The position numbers were made by a program, and so were the translations under genes. Below are positions 10,189 to 17,735 of a DNA stretch of 18,715 bases, piece after piece. The notes beneath the pieces are model-generated. The model ran no database searches. It was not told the origin of the DNA and saw only the letters and a program-made list of their open reading frames with translations. Source of the DNA: Pseudomonadota bacterium (GTDB lineage Bacteria > Pseudomonadota > Gammaproteobacteria > Burkholderiales > Thiobacillaceae); NCBI GenBank assembly GCA_021836225.1, contig JAKBJA010000119.1, positions 1 to 18,715 of the forward strand, read 5' to 3'. Each line of letters starts with the position of its first letter. Position 1 is the first letter of the stretch.

Positions 10189-10488
10189 ATGCAATCCAAA
10201 CTTCTCGTCGCACTGTTCGCCGCTCTTGCACTGACCGCCTGCCAGAAGGCTGAAGAAGCCGCCGCTCCCGCCATGGAGGAAGCCCAGGAAGCCGCTGGCG
10301 CTGCTGCGGATTCCGCCGCCGAAGCCGCAGGTTCAGCTGCTGACGCAGCCGGCGCAGCAGCCGAAGCGACAGGTGATGCCGCCGCCGCAGCTGCTGATGC
10401 AACCAAAGATGCGGCTGCCGAAGCCGCCCAGGGTGCTGCCGATGCAGCGCAGTCCGTGGCTGACGAAGCCAAGGACGCTGCCAAGTAA
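10189..10488 (+). CDS. Small alanine-rich lipoprotein, C-terminal Lys
   Basis: The 99-aa product has a lipoprotein signal MQSKLLVALFAALALTAC with lipobox LTAC (Cys18). The mature part is 82 residues, of which 43 are Ala, the rest mostly Asp, Glu, Gln, Gly, Ser and Lys, in AAxxAAxAA-type runs without aromatic residues. This predicts a long, acidic, amphipathic helix or coiled coil anchored in a membrane. Residue +2 is Gln, so outer-membrane sorting is expected. The protein ends in DAAK; a terminal Lys is also how Lpp and OprI end, where it is joined to peptidoglycan, but there is no sequence homology I can show. The start was chosen at ATG 10189 because GGGAG lies just upstream and the signal peptide begins there, although the frame is open further upstream. 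It has its own promoter and terminator. No specific function can be assigned. Confidence 0.85.
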   Translation: MQSKLLVALFAALALTACQKAEEAAAPAMEEAQEAAGAAADSAAEAAGSAADAAGAAAEATGDAAAAAADATKDAAAEAAQGAADAAQSVADEAKDAAK

Positions 10489-10511
10489 TCGTCCCGCAAC
10501 ACGCAGCGCAG

Positions 10512-10538
10512 ACGGCCAGGTTTTCCTGGCCGTTTTTT
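10512..10538 (+). terminator. Rho-independent terminator of the lipoprotein gene
   Basis: A perfect 9-bp stem, ACGGCCAGG (10512-10520) with CCTGGCCGT (10525-10533), has a TTTT loop and a run of T to 10538, 23 nt after the stop codon. On the opposite strand the hairpin has no T-run after it, so it should not terminate the leftward pump transcript. Confidence 0.92.
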
Positions 10539-10546
10539 ATTGATTT

Positions 10547-13500
10547 CTACGAATCCGCCGAGGTTTCCGGCGCCGGTTGCGCAAGTGGGAATAAGCGCCA
10601 CATCCAGCCGATCAGGTCATCCACAAAGGTATACACGACCGGGATGACCAGCAGGCTGAGGAAGGTCGACGTGATCAACCCGCCGATGACGACGATGGCC
10701 ATGGGTGCACGGAAGCTCGGATCGGTGCCCAGGCCGATAGCGATCGGCAACATGCCGGCGCCCATCGCCACAGTGGTCATCACAATCGGTCTGGCCCGTT
10801 TGCGGCAGGCATCCAGCAGGGCGTCCCATCGGCTCAGGCCATGGTCACGACGCGCCATGACCACGTAGTCGATCAGCAGGATCGAGTTCTTGGTGGCGAT
10901 GCCCATCAGCATGATGAGCCCGATCATCGACGGCATCGACAGTGCCGTGTGGCTGATGAACAGTGCCAGAAAGGCACCCGGCACCGACAGCACCAGCGCG
11001 GCGAGGATGGTAGCGGGCTGCACGAAGTCCTTGAACAGCAGCACCAGCACGATGTAGATGCACAGCACACCGGTCAGCATGGCCAGCCCGAAGCTGGCGA
11101 ACAGCTCGTTCATCGCCTCGGCATCGCCGATGGTGGTCTGGGTCACGCCCAGCGGCAGGTTCCGGATGCTGGGCAGCGAGGTAGCCAGTTTCTCCACTTC
11201 CCCCAGCGGCTGCTGGTTCAACTCGATCTCGAAATTGATGTTGCGCAGACGGTCGTAGCGGTCGATCTCAGCCGGGCCACTGTCGATGCTGAGCGAAGCG
11301 ACATTGCCAATCGGCACCGGGCCGTGCTTGCCAGGCACGGTCATGCGCTCGAGCAGGGCCATGTCCTGGCGTGCGCCAGGCGGCAGCTTGACGATGATGG
11401 GCACCTGGCGCTGGGACAGGTTGAGCTTGGGCAGGTCCTGGTCATAATCGCCCGCCGTGGCGATGCGCAGGGTGTCGGCGATCGCCGCCGAGGTCACGCC
11501 CAGCTCGGCCGCCTTGGCAAAGTCGGGCCGGATCACCAGTTCCGGACGCACCAGGCTCGCGCTGGTGGTGACGTTGCCGATGCCGGGCAGGGTACGCAGC
11601 TCGCGCTCGACCTTGCGCCCATGCTCGGCCAGCGCCTGGCCGTTCTCGCTCACCAGCACCAGCACGTATTTCTCGTTCGATCCGCCGAAGCCCACATTGA
11701 CGCGCGTGCCGGGCAGCACCGTCAGCGCTTCGCGCAACTCACGCTCGACGCTCTGCTTCTTGATGCCGCCGCGCTCGGAGCGATGGGTCAGATTGATGGT
11801 CAGCGTCGCCTTGCGCACCTCGGACGCGCCGCGCGGCATGAACGGGTCGGCACCCGAGGCGCCGCCACCCACCGCCGTGTAGACCATTTTCACGTGCGGG
11901 TTCTTCTGCACGATTTCGCGCGCCTGCTCGGCGACGGCGAGCGTATCCTCGAAGGTGCTACCGGGCGGCAGCGACAGATAGACCTGGGTCTGCGACAGGT
12001 CGTCCGGCGGGATGAAGCCGGTGGGCAACAGCGGCACCAGTGCGAACGAACCGAAGAAGAACACCGCGGCGCCGATCAGGGTCATGATGCGGTGCCTGAG
12101 TGACCATGCCGCCCACTTCAGATAGTGCGGCATCCAGAACGGCTCGCCGAGTTCCTTCCTCGGCCGCTTCAGGAAATAGGCCGCCATCATGGGCGTGAGC
12201 ATGCGCGCCACCACCAGCGAGAAGAACACCGCGATCGCCGCGGTCCAGCCGAACTGCACGAAAAACTTGCCCGGCACCCCGCTCATGAAGGCAGTGGGCA
12301 GGAACACCGCGATCAGCGTGAAGGTGGTGGCGATCACCGCCATGCCGATCTCGTTGGCCGCCTCCATCGCCGCCTGATACGGCGTCTTGCCCATGCGCAG
12401 GTGACGAATGATGTTCTCGATCTCGACAATGGCGTCGTCCACCAGGATGCCGACCACCAGGGACATGGAGAGCAGCGTGACGACGTTGACCGTGAAGCCC
12501 ATCAGGTGCATCACCGCGAAGGCCGGGATCATGGACAGCGGCAGGGCGGTGGCCGAAATCAGGGTGGCGCGCCAGTCGCGCAGGAACAGCCAGACCACGA
12601 GGACGGCGAGGATCGCGCCCTCGTACATCAGCGCCATCGAGCCTTCGAAGTTTTCCTGCACCGGGTCGACGAAGTTGAAGGCCTCGGTGATGGTGATGTC
12701 GGGGTGGCTGGCCTTCAGCTTTTCCAGTTCGGCACGCACGCCGTCGGCGACCTCGATTTCGCCGGCACCGCGGCTGCGCGTGATCTCGAAGCCGACCACG
12801 GGCCTGCCGTTGAGCAGCGCCACCGAGCGCCGCTCGGCCACGGTGTCGCTGACGATGGCGAGCTGGTCGAGGCGCACGCGGCGGCCGTCAGACAGCACGA
12901 TGTCCATGCGCGCCAGCTCTTCGGCCGACTGCACCGTGGCCAGCGTGCGCACCGTCTGCTCCGCCCCGCCCACGTCGGCGCGCCCGCCTGAGGCTTCCTG
13001 CTGGATCTGCCGCAACTGGCGCGAGATGTCGGCCGCGGTCGCGTTCAGCGCCAGGAGGCGGGCGGGGTCGAGCTCGACGCGCACTTCGCGGGTCACGCCG
13101 CCGACGCGCGCCACCGCGCCCACGCCGCGCACGCTCAACATGCTCTTGGTGACGGTGTTGTCGACGAACCAGGACAGTGCCTCGTCGTCCATGCGGCTGG
13201 AGGCCACGGTGTAGGTGAGGATAGGTGAGCCGGCCAGGTTCGCCTTCGAGATCACCGGGTCGCGCAGGTCGCCCGGCAGGTCGGAGCGGATGCGCGACAC
13301 CGCATCGCGCACATCGTCCACCGCTTCCTGCGTGGGTTTCTCCAGGCGGAACTCGACGGTGATGGTGGCGGTGCCGTCCTGAATCTTGGAGTAGATGTGC
13401 TTGATATCCTGCAGCGTGGCGACCTCGTTCTCGATCTTGCGCGCGATCTCGGTTTCCATCTGCGAGGGTGCGGCGCCCGGCAGCGATGCCGTCACTGTCA

Positions 13501-13633
13501 CCGTCGGCAAATCGATGTCGGGGAACTGCTGGATCTTCATGGCCTTGAATGCCATCAAGCCTGCCAGCGTCAGCATGATGAACAGCAATACAGCCGGAAT
13601 CGGGTTCTTGATGGACCAGGACGAGACGTTCAT
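10547..13633 (-). CDS. RND-family efflux pump, inner-membrane subunit (HAE1/AcrB-like)
   Basis: The 1028-aa protein has full RND length and layout. TM1 (about 12-31) precedes a first periplasmic porter loop starting QQFPDIDLPTVTVTASLPGA; TM2-6 follow, then a second large loop (LPTGFIPPDDLSQTQVYLSLPPGST), TM8-12 and a short cytoplasmic tail. The proton-relay residues are present: the Asp pair in GILVDDAIVEIENI (D399, D400, TM4) and Lys in GIATKNSILLIDY (K915, TM10). It is therefore a drug/proton-type pump rather than a clear metal exporter, with unknown substrate. It starts 14 nt after the adaptor gene, so the two form an operon. No outer-membrane factor gene accompanies it, suggesting use of a TolC-like protein encoded elsewhere. 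Confidence 0.95.
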   Translation of the reverse strand: MNVSSWSIKNPIPAVLLFIMLTLAGLMAFKAMKIQQFPDIDLPTVTVTASLPGAAPSQMETEIARKIENEVATLQDIKHIYSKIQDGTATITVEFRLEKPTQEAVDDVRDAVSRIRSDLPGDLRDPVISKANLAGSPILTYTVASSRMDDEALSWFVDNTVTKSMLSVRGVGAVARVGGVTREVRVELDPARLLALNATAADISRQLRQIQQEASGGRADVGGAEQTVRTLATVQSAEELARMDIVLSDGRRVRLDQLAIVSDTVAERRSVALLNGRPVVGFEITRSRGAGEIEVADGVRAELEKLKASHPDITITEAFNFVDPVQENFEGSMALMYEGAILAVLVVWLFLRDWRATLISATALPLSMIPAFAVMHLMGFTVNVVTLLSMSLVVGILVDDAIVEIENIIRHLRMGKTPYQAAMEAANEIGMAVIATTFTLIAVFLPTAFMSGVPGKFFVQFGWTAAIAVFFSLVVARMLTPMMAAYFLKRPRKELGEPFWMPHYLKWAAWSLRHRIMTLIGAAVFFFGSFALVPLLPTGFIPPDDLSQTQVYLSLPPGSTFEDTLAVAEQAREIVQKNPHVKMVYTAVGGGASGADPFMPRGASEVRKATLTINLTHRSERGGIKKQSVERELREALTVLPGTRVNVGFGGSNEKYVLVLVSENGQALAEHGRKVERELRTLPGIGNVTTSASLVRPELVIRPDFAKAAELGVTSAAIADTLRIATAGDYDQDLPKLNLSQRQVPIIVKLPPGARQDMALLERMTVPGKHGPVPIGNVASLSIDSGPAEIDRYDRLRNINFEIELNQQPLGEVEKLATSLPSIRNLPLGVTQTTIGDAEAMNELFASFGLAMLTGVLCIYIVLVLLFKDFVQPATILAALVLSVPGAFLALFISHTALSMPSMIGLIMLMGIATKNSILLIDYVVMARRDHGLSRWDALLDACRKRARPIVMTTVAMGAGMLPIAIGLGTDPSFRAPMAIVVIGGLITSTFLSLLVIPVVYTFVDDLIGWMWRLFPLAQPAPETSADS

Positions 13634-13647
13634 GGCTGGGTGTCCGC

Positions 13648-14829
13648 TCAGGGTTTGCCGCCTGCTGTCGCCGGCGCGGCGACCACCCGCACCCTGTCGC
13701 CGTCAGCAAGGAAGCCGGCCCCGCGCGCCACCACGCGCATGTCCGCTGCGATGCCACTGACAATCTCGATTTGATCGCCCATCCGCTGTCCTACTGCAAC
13801 TTTGGTCTGCGCAACCGTGTTCTGGTCATCCAGCCGGAATACATAGGAGAAGCCGTCGCGCAGCAGCACGGCGGACTGCGGCAGGCTCATGGCGCGCTCA
13901 CGCCCCAGTTCGAATTCGCCGCGGGCGAAGGTGCCGGCCCGCAGGGTATTGCCGGTCTCGGCAATCGGCAGATCGACGTACACCAGACCGTTGAGGGTCT
14001 GCGGGTCCACCGTGGGCGCGACCATGCGCACGCGACCCTGGACGCGTGCGCCGTCGGGCGCAGTCAGCATCGCCTTGACGCCGGGTTTCAGCCTGCCAAG
14101 ATCGGCTGCGCTCACTTCGGCGCGCCACTCGAGGCGGCTGCCACGAATCAGGCGGAACAGTTCCTGTCCAGGTTGCGCCATCGAGCCGACCGTGGCGGTG
14201 CGCGCAGAAATCACCCCGTCATCGGGTGCGCGCACGGCGGTTTGTGCCAGACGCAGCTGCTCTGCCTGCAGTCTGGCGCGCGCGGCGTTCAGGCGGGCAA
14301 GCGCGGTCTTCTCGGCCGTCAGGTACTGGTTGATCTGCTGCGCGCTCATGAACCCGGTGGCCTGGTACTGGCGTGCGCGGTCGCCGTTGGCCCGGGCTTC
14401 GGCCAGCATCGCCTCCGCTTCGGCAACCGCCGCTCTCGACTCCGACAACGCGGCGTCCACGCTGTCCCTCGATATGCGTGCCAGCACCTGGCCTTTCTGC
14501 ACCCGGTCGCCCACATTGACCCGCACTTCGGTCAGCCGGAGATCGCTGATTTCTGCGCTGATCACCGCTTCCTGCCAGGCAGTGATGCTGCCATTGGCCG
14601 GCAGCACCCGCGGCCACTCGACAAACTGCGGCGTGACGGCCATCACGCTCAGCGCGGGTTTAGCGGCTGCTGCGCTCGCCGCATCGTTTTCCGCCATCGT
14701 GGTCTCGGGCGCCGCGCCATCCTTCGAATCCCGAGCCATCACCCAGACAACGGCTGCGCCGAGCACAAGGACAGACACCAGGGCCAGGCGTTTGATTCCA
14801 GAAGAAAGACGGGATGCGGATACTGTCAT
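13648..14829 (-). CDS. RND efflux periplasmic adaptor (membrane fusion protein)
   Basis: The 393-aa HlyD/AcrA-type adaptor has an N-terminal membrane anchor (about 14-31, LALVSVLVLGAAVVWVMA; no lipobox Cys). A barrel-sandwich half (AVISAEISDLRLTEVRVNVGDRVQKGQVLARI) is followed by a short alpha-hairpin (about 120-195, rich in Ala, Glu and Arg). The second lipoyl half (TAVRAPDDGVISARTATVGSMAQPGQELF), a beta-barrel domain and a membrane-proximal domain ending GFLADGDRVRVV complete it. It bridges the inner-membrane pump encoded directly downstream and an outer-membrane channel. The ATG is preceded by AAGG. No regulator gene is adjacent, so control is unknown. Confidence 0.95.
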   Translation of the reverse strand: MTVSASRLSSGIKRLALVSVLVLGAAVVWVMARDSKDGAAPETTMAENDAASAAAAKPALSVMAVTPQFVEWPRVLPANGSITAWQEAVISAEISDLRLTEVRVNVGDRVQKGQVLARISRDSVDAALSESRAAVAEAEAMLAEARANGDRARQYQATGFMSAQQINQYLTAEKTALARLNAARARLQAEQLRLAQTAVRAPDDGVISARTATVGSMAQPGQELFRLIRGSRLEWRAEVSAADLGRLKPGVKAMLTAPDGARVQGRVRMVAPTVDPQTLNGLVYVDLPIAETGNTLRAGTFARGEFELGRERAMSLPQSAVLLRDGFSYVFRLDDQNTVAQTKVAVGQRMGDQIEIVSGIAADMRVVARGAGFLADGDRVRVVAAPATAGGKP

Positions 14830-15045
14830 CGTTAAGCCTTGATGTTTGTTCTAGTAACACTGCCTGGATAACCTGCTCGGGCGCGTCAATCGCGTTGTGC
14901 CCGGCCATTTCGGGTCAATGGGGCATGCATACTTCGACGCAAGTTTATATGCAAACGCGGACGATCGAGCGAGCTTCGCTGCGCTGGCCGCCAGCTCAAG
15001 CCACGGGCAACTACAATTCAACAATGTGTTTTCCGGTTACGCGAG
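14830..15045. other. Divergent intergenic region, RND operon / glycerate kinase
   Basis: The 216 bp must carry promoters in both directions. On the minus strand a TTGACG lies near 14890, but no good -10 at 16-18 nt is visible. On the plus strand TTATAT near 14946 is AT-rich without a clear -35. A GCATGC motif near 14922 is the only obvious small palindrome. Nothing firm can be called. Confidence 0.3.
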
Positions 15046-16368
15046 ATGAATCTACGCACACTGCGGCAGAAAGGTCGTAGCGCCCCTCCAGAGAACCCTC
15101 CTGCGGCCCCCTCAGGCCTGCTGCTGGAATCCTTCCGCGCCGCGGTGGCCGCAGCCGACCCTGCGCACATCCTGCCACCGCACCTGCCCGCGCCGCCGCG
15201 CGGCCGCACCCTGGTGGTCGGGGGCGGCAAGGCGGCCGCCAGCATGGCCGCCGCGGTCGAAGCCCACTGGCCAGCGGACGCGCCCCTCTCCGGGCTGGTG
15301 GTCACCCGCTACCAGCACGGCCTGCCCACACGGCGCATCGAGGTCGTCGAGGCCAGCCATCCTCTGCCCGACGGACGCGGCGAGGAAGCCGCTTTGCGCA
15401 TGCTGGACATGGCGGGCCAGCTGGGGCCGGACGATCTGCTGCTGGCACTGATTTCAGGGGGTGGCTCCAGCCTGCTCGCCGCGCCGGTCAAAGGCGTGAC
15501 GCTCAAGGAACTGCGCCAGGTGACCAAGGCGCTGCTCGGCGCGGGCGCGACCATCCACGACATCAACACCGTCCGCAAGCACCTCACTCGCCTGTCGGGC
15601 GGACGCCTGGCGCAGGCGGCACACGGTGCTCCAGGGCTGGCGCTGATCATTTCCGACGTCGTCGGCGATGATCCGACCCATATCGCGTCCGGTCCCTGCG
15701 CGCCCGATCCCACCACCTGCGCCGACGCGCTCGAGCGGCTGCAGCGCTTCCGGATCGCCTTGCCCGCAGGCGTCAAGGATCACCTCGAAGCCTGTGCCGC
15801 CGGCCGTCGTGCCGACAGCCCCAAGCCGGGCGATGCCTGTTTCGCCCGCATGGAAAACCGTGTCATCGCCAGTGCATACAACAGCCTGCAGGCCGCGGCC
15901 CGGCATTTCGAGCAGCGCGGCATTCCCGCCATGGTGCTGTCCGACTGCATCAGCGGCGATGCCCAGGTGGCGGCCAGGGAACAGGCTGCGCTGGTGCGTG
16001 CATTGGCCCGGCGGCAGCCACTCGCGCTGATTTCCGGCGGCGAGACGACCGTCACGCTGCGGCCGCAACACGGTCGCGGCGGCCGCAATGCGGAATTTCT
16101 ATTGGCGCTGGCGCTTGAACTGGCGGACACGCCTGCGTGGGCGATTGCGTGCGACACCGACGGCATCGACGGCAGCGAAGACAATGCAGGGGCCGTGATC
16201 AGCCCGGATACGCTGGCGCGCGCACGCGCGCAGGGACTGGACGCCGCCACCTACCTCGCGGATCACGACAGCCACGGTTTTTTTGCTGCGCTGGACGACC
16301 TGGTCGTCAGCGGCCCCACCCGCACCAACGTCAACGATTACCGGGCGCTGCTGGTCGGCCTGGACTGA
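15046..16368 (+). CDS. Glycerate 2-kinase family protein (GckA/TtuD, MOFRL type)
   Basis: The 440-aa protein matches the class II glycerate kinase family (DUF4147 plus MOFRL), often labelled hydroxypyruvate reductase TtuD. Visible motifs are VVGGGKAAASM (58-67, conserved Lys62), ASHPLPDGRG, ALISGGGSSLL (134-144), INTVRKHLTRLSGGRLA and ISDVVGDDPTHIASGP. The C-terminal MOFRL part has GGETTVTLRPQHGRGGRNAEF, CDTDGIDGSEDNAGAV and GPTRTNVND. These enzymes phosphorylate D-glycerate to 2-phosphoglycerate, linking glyoxylate or serine-cycle carbon to lower glycolysis. The ATG has no strong Shine-Dalgarno. Residues 1-24 (Pro-rich) precede the usual family start at LLLESFRAAVAA, so the true start may be later at a non-ATG codon. 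No related metabolic gene is adjacent. Confidence 0.88.
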   Translation: MNLRTLRQKGRSAPPENPPAAPSGLLLESFRAAVAAADPAHILPPHLPAPPRGRTLVVGGGKAAASMAAAVEAHWPADAPLSGLVVTRYQHGLPTRRIEVVEASHPLPDGRGEEAALRMLDMAGQLGPDDLLLALISGGGSSLLAAPVKGVTLKELRQVTKALLGAGATIHDINTVRKHLTRLSGGRLAQAAHGAPGLALIISDVVGDDPTHIASGPCAPDPTTCADALERLQRFRIALPAGVKDHLEACAAGRRADSPKPGDACFARMENRVIASAYNSLQAAARHFEQRGIPAMVLSDCISGDAQVAAREQAALVRALARRQPLALISGGETTVTLRPQHGRGGRNAEFLLALALELADTPAWAIACDTDGIDGSEDNAGAVISPDTLARARAQGLDAATYLADHDSHGFFAALDDLVVSGPTRTNVNDYRALLVGLD

Positions 16369-16378
16369 GCGCGCTCAG
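16365..16378. repeat. Palindrome spanning two convergent stop codons
   Basis: CTGAGCGCGCTCAG is a perfect 14-bp palindrome that includes both the TGA of the glycerate kinase gene (16366-16368) and the TGA of the SAM-hydrolase gene (16377-16375). It has no loop and no T-run, so it is not a standard terminator. Confidence 0.7.
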
Positions 16379-17103
16379 TTGAGCCGCTGCACCTGCACCG
16401 GATCGCCGACCTTCAGGCCAAACGTGGCCGCGGCGCTGCCGCGATTGACCGCGAGTTCGAGCAGGCCGACGCTGTTGATGAACCAGAATCCCTCGCCCTT
16501 GCCGACGAAGCCGAAGCTGTCGCTGTGCCTGAACAGTTTCCCGGCTGACGTGACGCGCGCATCCTTCGGCACGCTACGCACGCCGGTCCAGGCGTTGCCG
16601 TAATGGTCGATGTAGATCACCCGCGCCAGATCGTTCGCATCGAACTCGACGTTCAACTTGTCTGCGGGGCTCAGCTTGTCGGTGGGAAATTCGCCGCGCG
16701 CGATGTCGGCCGCGATCAGGGCGAACAGATCGCGACCATGAAAGGTGGCCGACAGGCCCTCGGGCTGCCAGGCAATGCGCCACAGCCGGGTGTCGGAATG
16801 GCGCGCCGCGACAACCGACAGCAAGCCGTTGTCAGGTCCGACGAACCAGCGGCCGCCGGCCATCGCAACCATGGCATCACGTGGTGTGCCAACACCGGGA
16901 TCGACCACCGCCAGAAACACGCTGCCGGACGGAAAGCCGGGGGCAAACGCCGCCAGCAGATGCGCCCCTGCATGCGGATTGAAATCCGGCACTTCATGCA
17001 GCAGATCCACCACCTGCTGGGCAGGCGCATGTTCGGCAAGGCGTGCCTTGACCTGCCCCACGTAGGGATCGCGCACGCCGAAATCGGTGAAGAGGACGAT
17101 CAC
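16375..17103 (-). CDS. S-adenosylmethionine hydrolase (DUF62 / SAM hydroxide adenosyltransferase family)
   Basis: The 242-aa protein shows the DUF62 signature set: FTDFGVRDPYVGQVK (5-19), VVDPGVGTPRDAM (67-78), FVGPDNGLL (87-95), FHGRDLFA (121-128), IYIDHYGNAWT and FINSVGLLELAVNRGSAA. D68, R75 and H122 correspond to the Asp-Arg-His set described for family members that hydrolyse SAM to adenosine and methionine. The related chlorinases and fluorinases use halide instead, and I see no reason to call one here. The protein is soluble with no signal peptide. The start is GTG at 17103-17101 after AGGA. The physiological role of these enzymes in most bacteria is unclear. It lies just downstream of the rplQ terminator and converges with the glycerate kinase gene. 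Confidence 0.92.
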   Translation of the reverse strand: MIVLFTDFGVRDPYVGQVKARLAEHAPAQQVVDLLHEVPDFNPHAGAHLLAAFAPGFPSGSVFLAVVDPGVGTPRDAMVAMAGGRWFVGPDNGLLSVVAARHSDTRLWRIAWQPEGLSATFHGRDLFALIAADIARGEFPTDKLSPADKLNVEFDANDLARVIYIDHYGNAWTGVRSVPKDARVTSAGKLFRHSDSFGFVGKGEGFWFINSVGLLELAVNRGSAAATFGLKVGDPVQVQRLN

Positions 17104-17135
17104 GGGCTTTTCCTGTCTTGATAGGAGGCACGACT

Positions 17136-17360
17136 ATGCCCGACAAGCCAGTTCCTCAGCAAGGGCGCCAACCCGCTCAGCGGATGCCCAGACATGAAAA
17201 AAGCCGGGATCAACCCGGCTTTTTCGTGAATCGCGAATGGCGCCCGACTTACTCGGCCTCGACCGCTTCGACGTCGGTCTCGGGACGATCGACCAGTTCG
17301 ACCAGTGCCATCGGCGCATTGTCGCCATTACGGAAGCCGTACTTCAGGATGCGCAGATAG
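17136..17360 (+). CDS. Doubtful small ORF with a perfect Shine-Dalgarno
   Basis: AGGAGG (17123-17128) lies 7 nt before an ATG that opens a 74-codon frame beginning [15 protein letters not shown]. The frame then runs through the rplQ terminator hairpin and antisense into the rplQ coding region. I recognise no family, and the second half ([14 protein letters not shown]) looks like a high-GC shadow. The strong ribosome site is the only positive evidence. Confidence 0.15.
   Translation: MPDKPVPQQGRQPAQRMPRHEKSRDQPGFFVNREWRPTYSASTASTSVSGRSTSSTSAIGALSPLRKPYFRMRR
17198..17224 (-). terminator. Rho-independent terminator of the rpoA-rplQ end of the alpha operon
   Basis: GCCGGG (17203-17208) pairs with CCCGGC (17214-17219) around a 5-nt loop, flanked by A-runs and T-runs (17197-17202 and 17220-17224) that extend the stem and give a U-tract on either strand. 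It begins 24 nt after the rplQ stop in the leftward direction. The symmetry means it could also stop rightward transcription. Confidence 0.92.
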
Positions 17361-17638
17361 CCGCCAGGACGGGTCTTGTAGCGCGGGCCCAGTTCGCCGA
17401 ACAGCTTGACGACCATGTCGCGGTCACGCAGGCGGTCGAATGCCAGACGATGATTCGAGAGGGACGGCTCCTTGCCCAGGGTGATCAGCGGCTCGACAAA
17501 GCGGCGCAGTTCCTTGGCTTTCGGCAGCGTGGTCTTGATGACTTCATGCTTCAGCAGCGAGTTGGTCATGTTGCGGAACATGGCCAGACGATGGCTGGTG
17601 GTGCGATTCAGTTTGCGGTTGGATTGACGGTGACGCAT
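17249..17638 (-). CDS. rplQ: 50S ribosomal protein L17
   Basis: The 129-aa protein begins [24 protein letters not shown], the L17 signature. It continues with [29 protein letters not shown] and the C-terminal [27 protein letters not shown], as in bacterial bL17, which binds near the peptide exit tunnel. An acidic tail ([11 protein letters not shown]) follows. AGGA sits just before the ATG. It is the last gene of the alpha operon, 97 bp after rpoA, and is closed by the downstream terminator. Confidence 0.98.
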   Translation of the reverse strand: MRHRQSNRKLNRTTSHRLAMFRNMTNSLLKHEVIKTTLPKAKELRRFVEPLITLGKEPSLSNHRLAFDRLRDRDMVVKLFGELGPRYKTRPGGYLRILKYGFRNGDNAPMALVELVDRPETDVEAVEAE

Positions 17639-17670
17639 GGCTATTCCTTTCAGTCAGTATTCTTGGGCTA

Positions 17671-17690
17671 GGTCGCCTGCCACAGCGACC
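17671..17690 (-). other. Intercistronic stem-loop between rpoA and rplQ
   Basis: GGTCGC (17671-17676) pairs with GCGACC (17685-17690) with an 8-nt loop, in the 97-bp gap between rpoA and rplQ. There is no U-tract after it on the minus strand, so it is not a terminator; it could affect mRNA processing or stability. Confidence 0.4.
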
Positions 17691-17735
17691 CGCACTTTAT
17701 TGTTTGATTTGGGTTGCAGGGTACTACTAAATTTT

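Noticed and set aside
10841..12991. Long plus-strand frames opposite the RND pump gene
   Set aside because: These are antisense shadows with no motifs or ribosome sites; the RND reading is unambiguous over its full length.
17134..17328. Minus-strand 64-codon frame through the rplQ terminator
   Set aside because: It overlaps the rplQ 3' end in another frame and reads through the terminator hairpin; it has no support as a gene.
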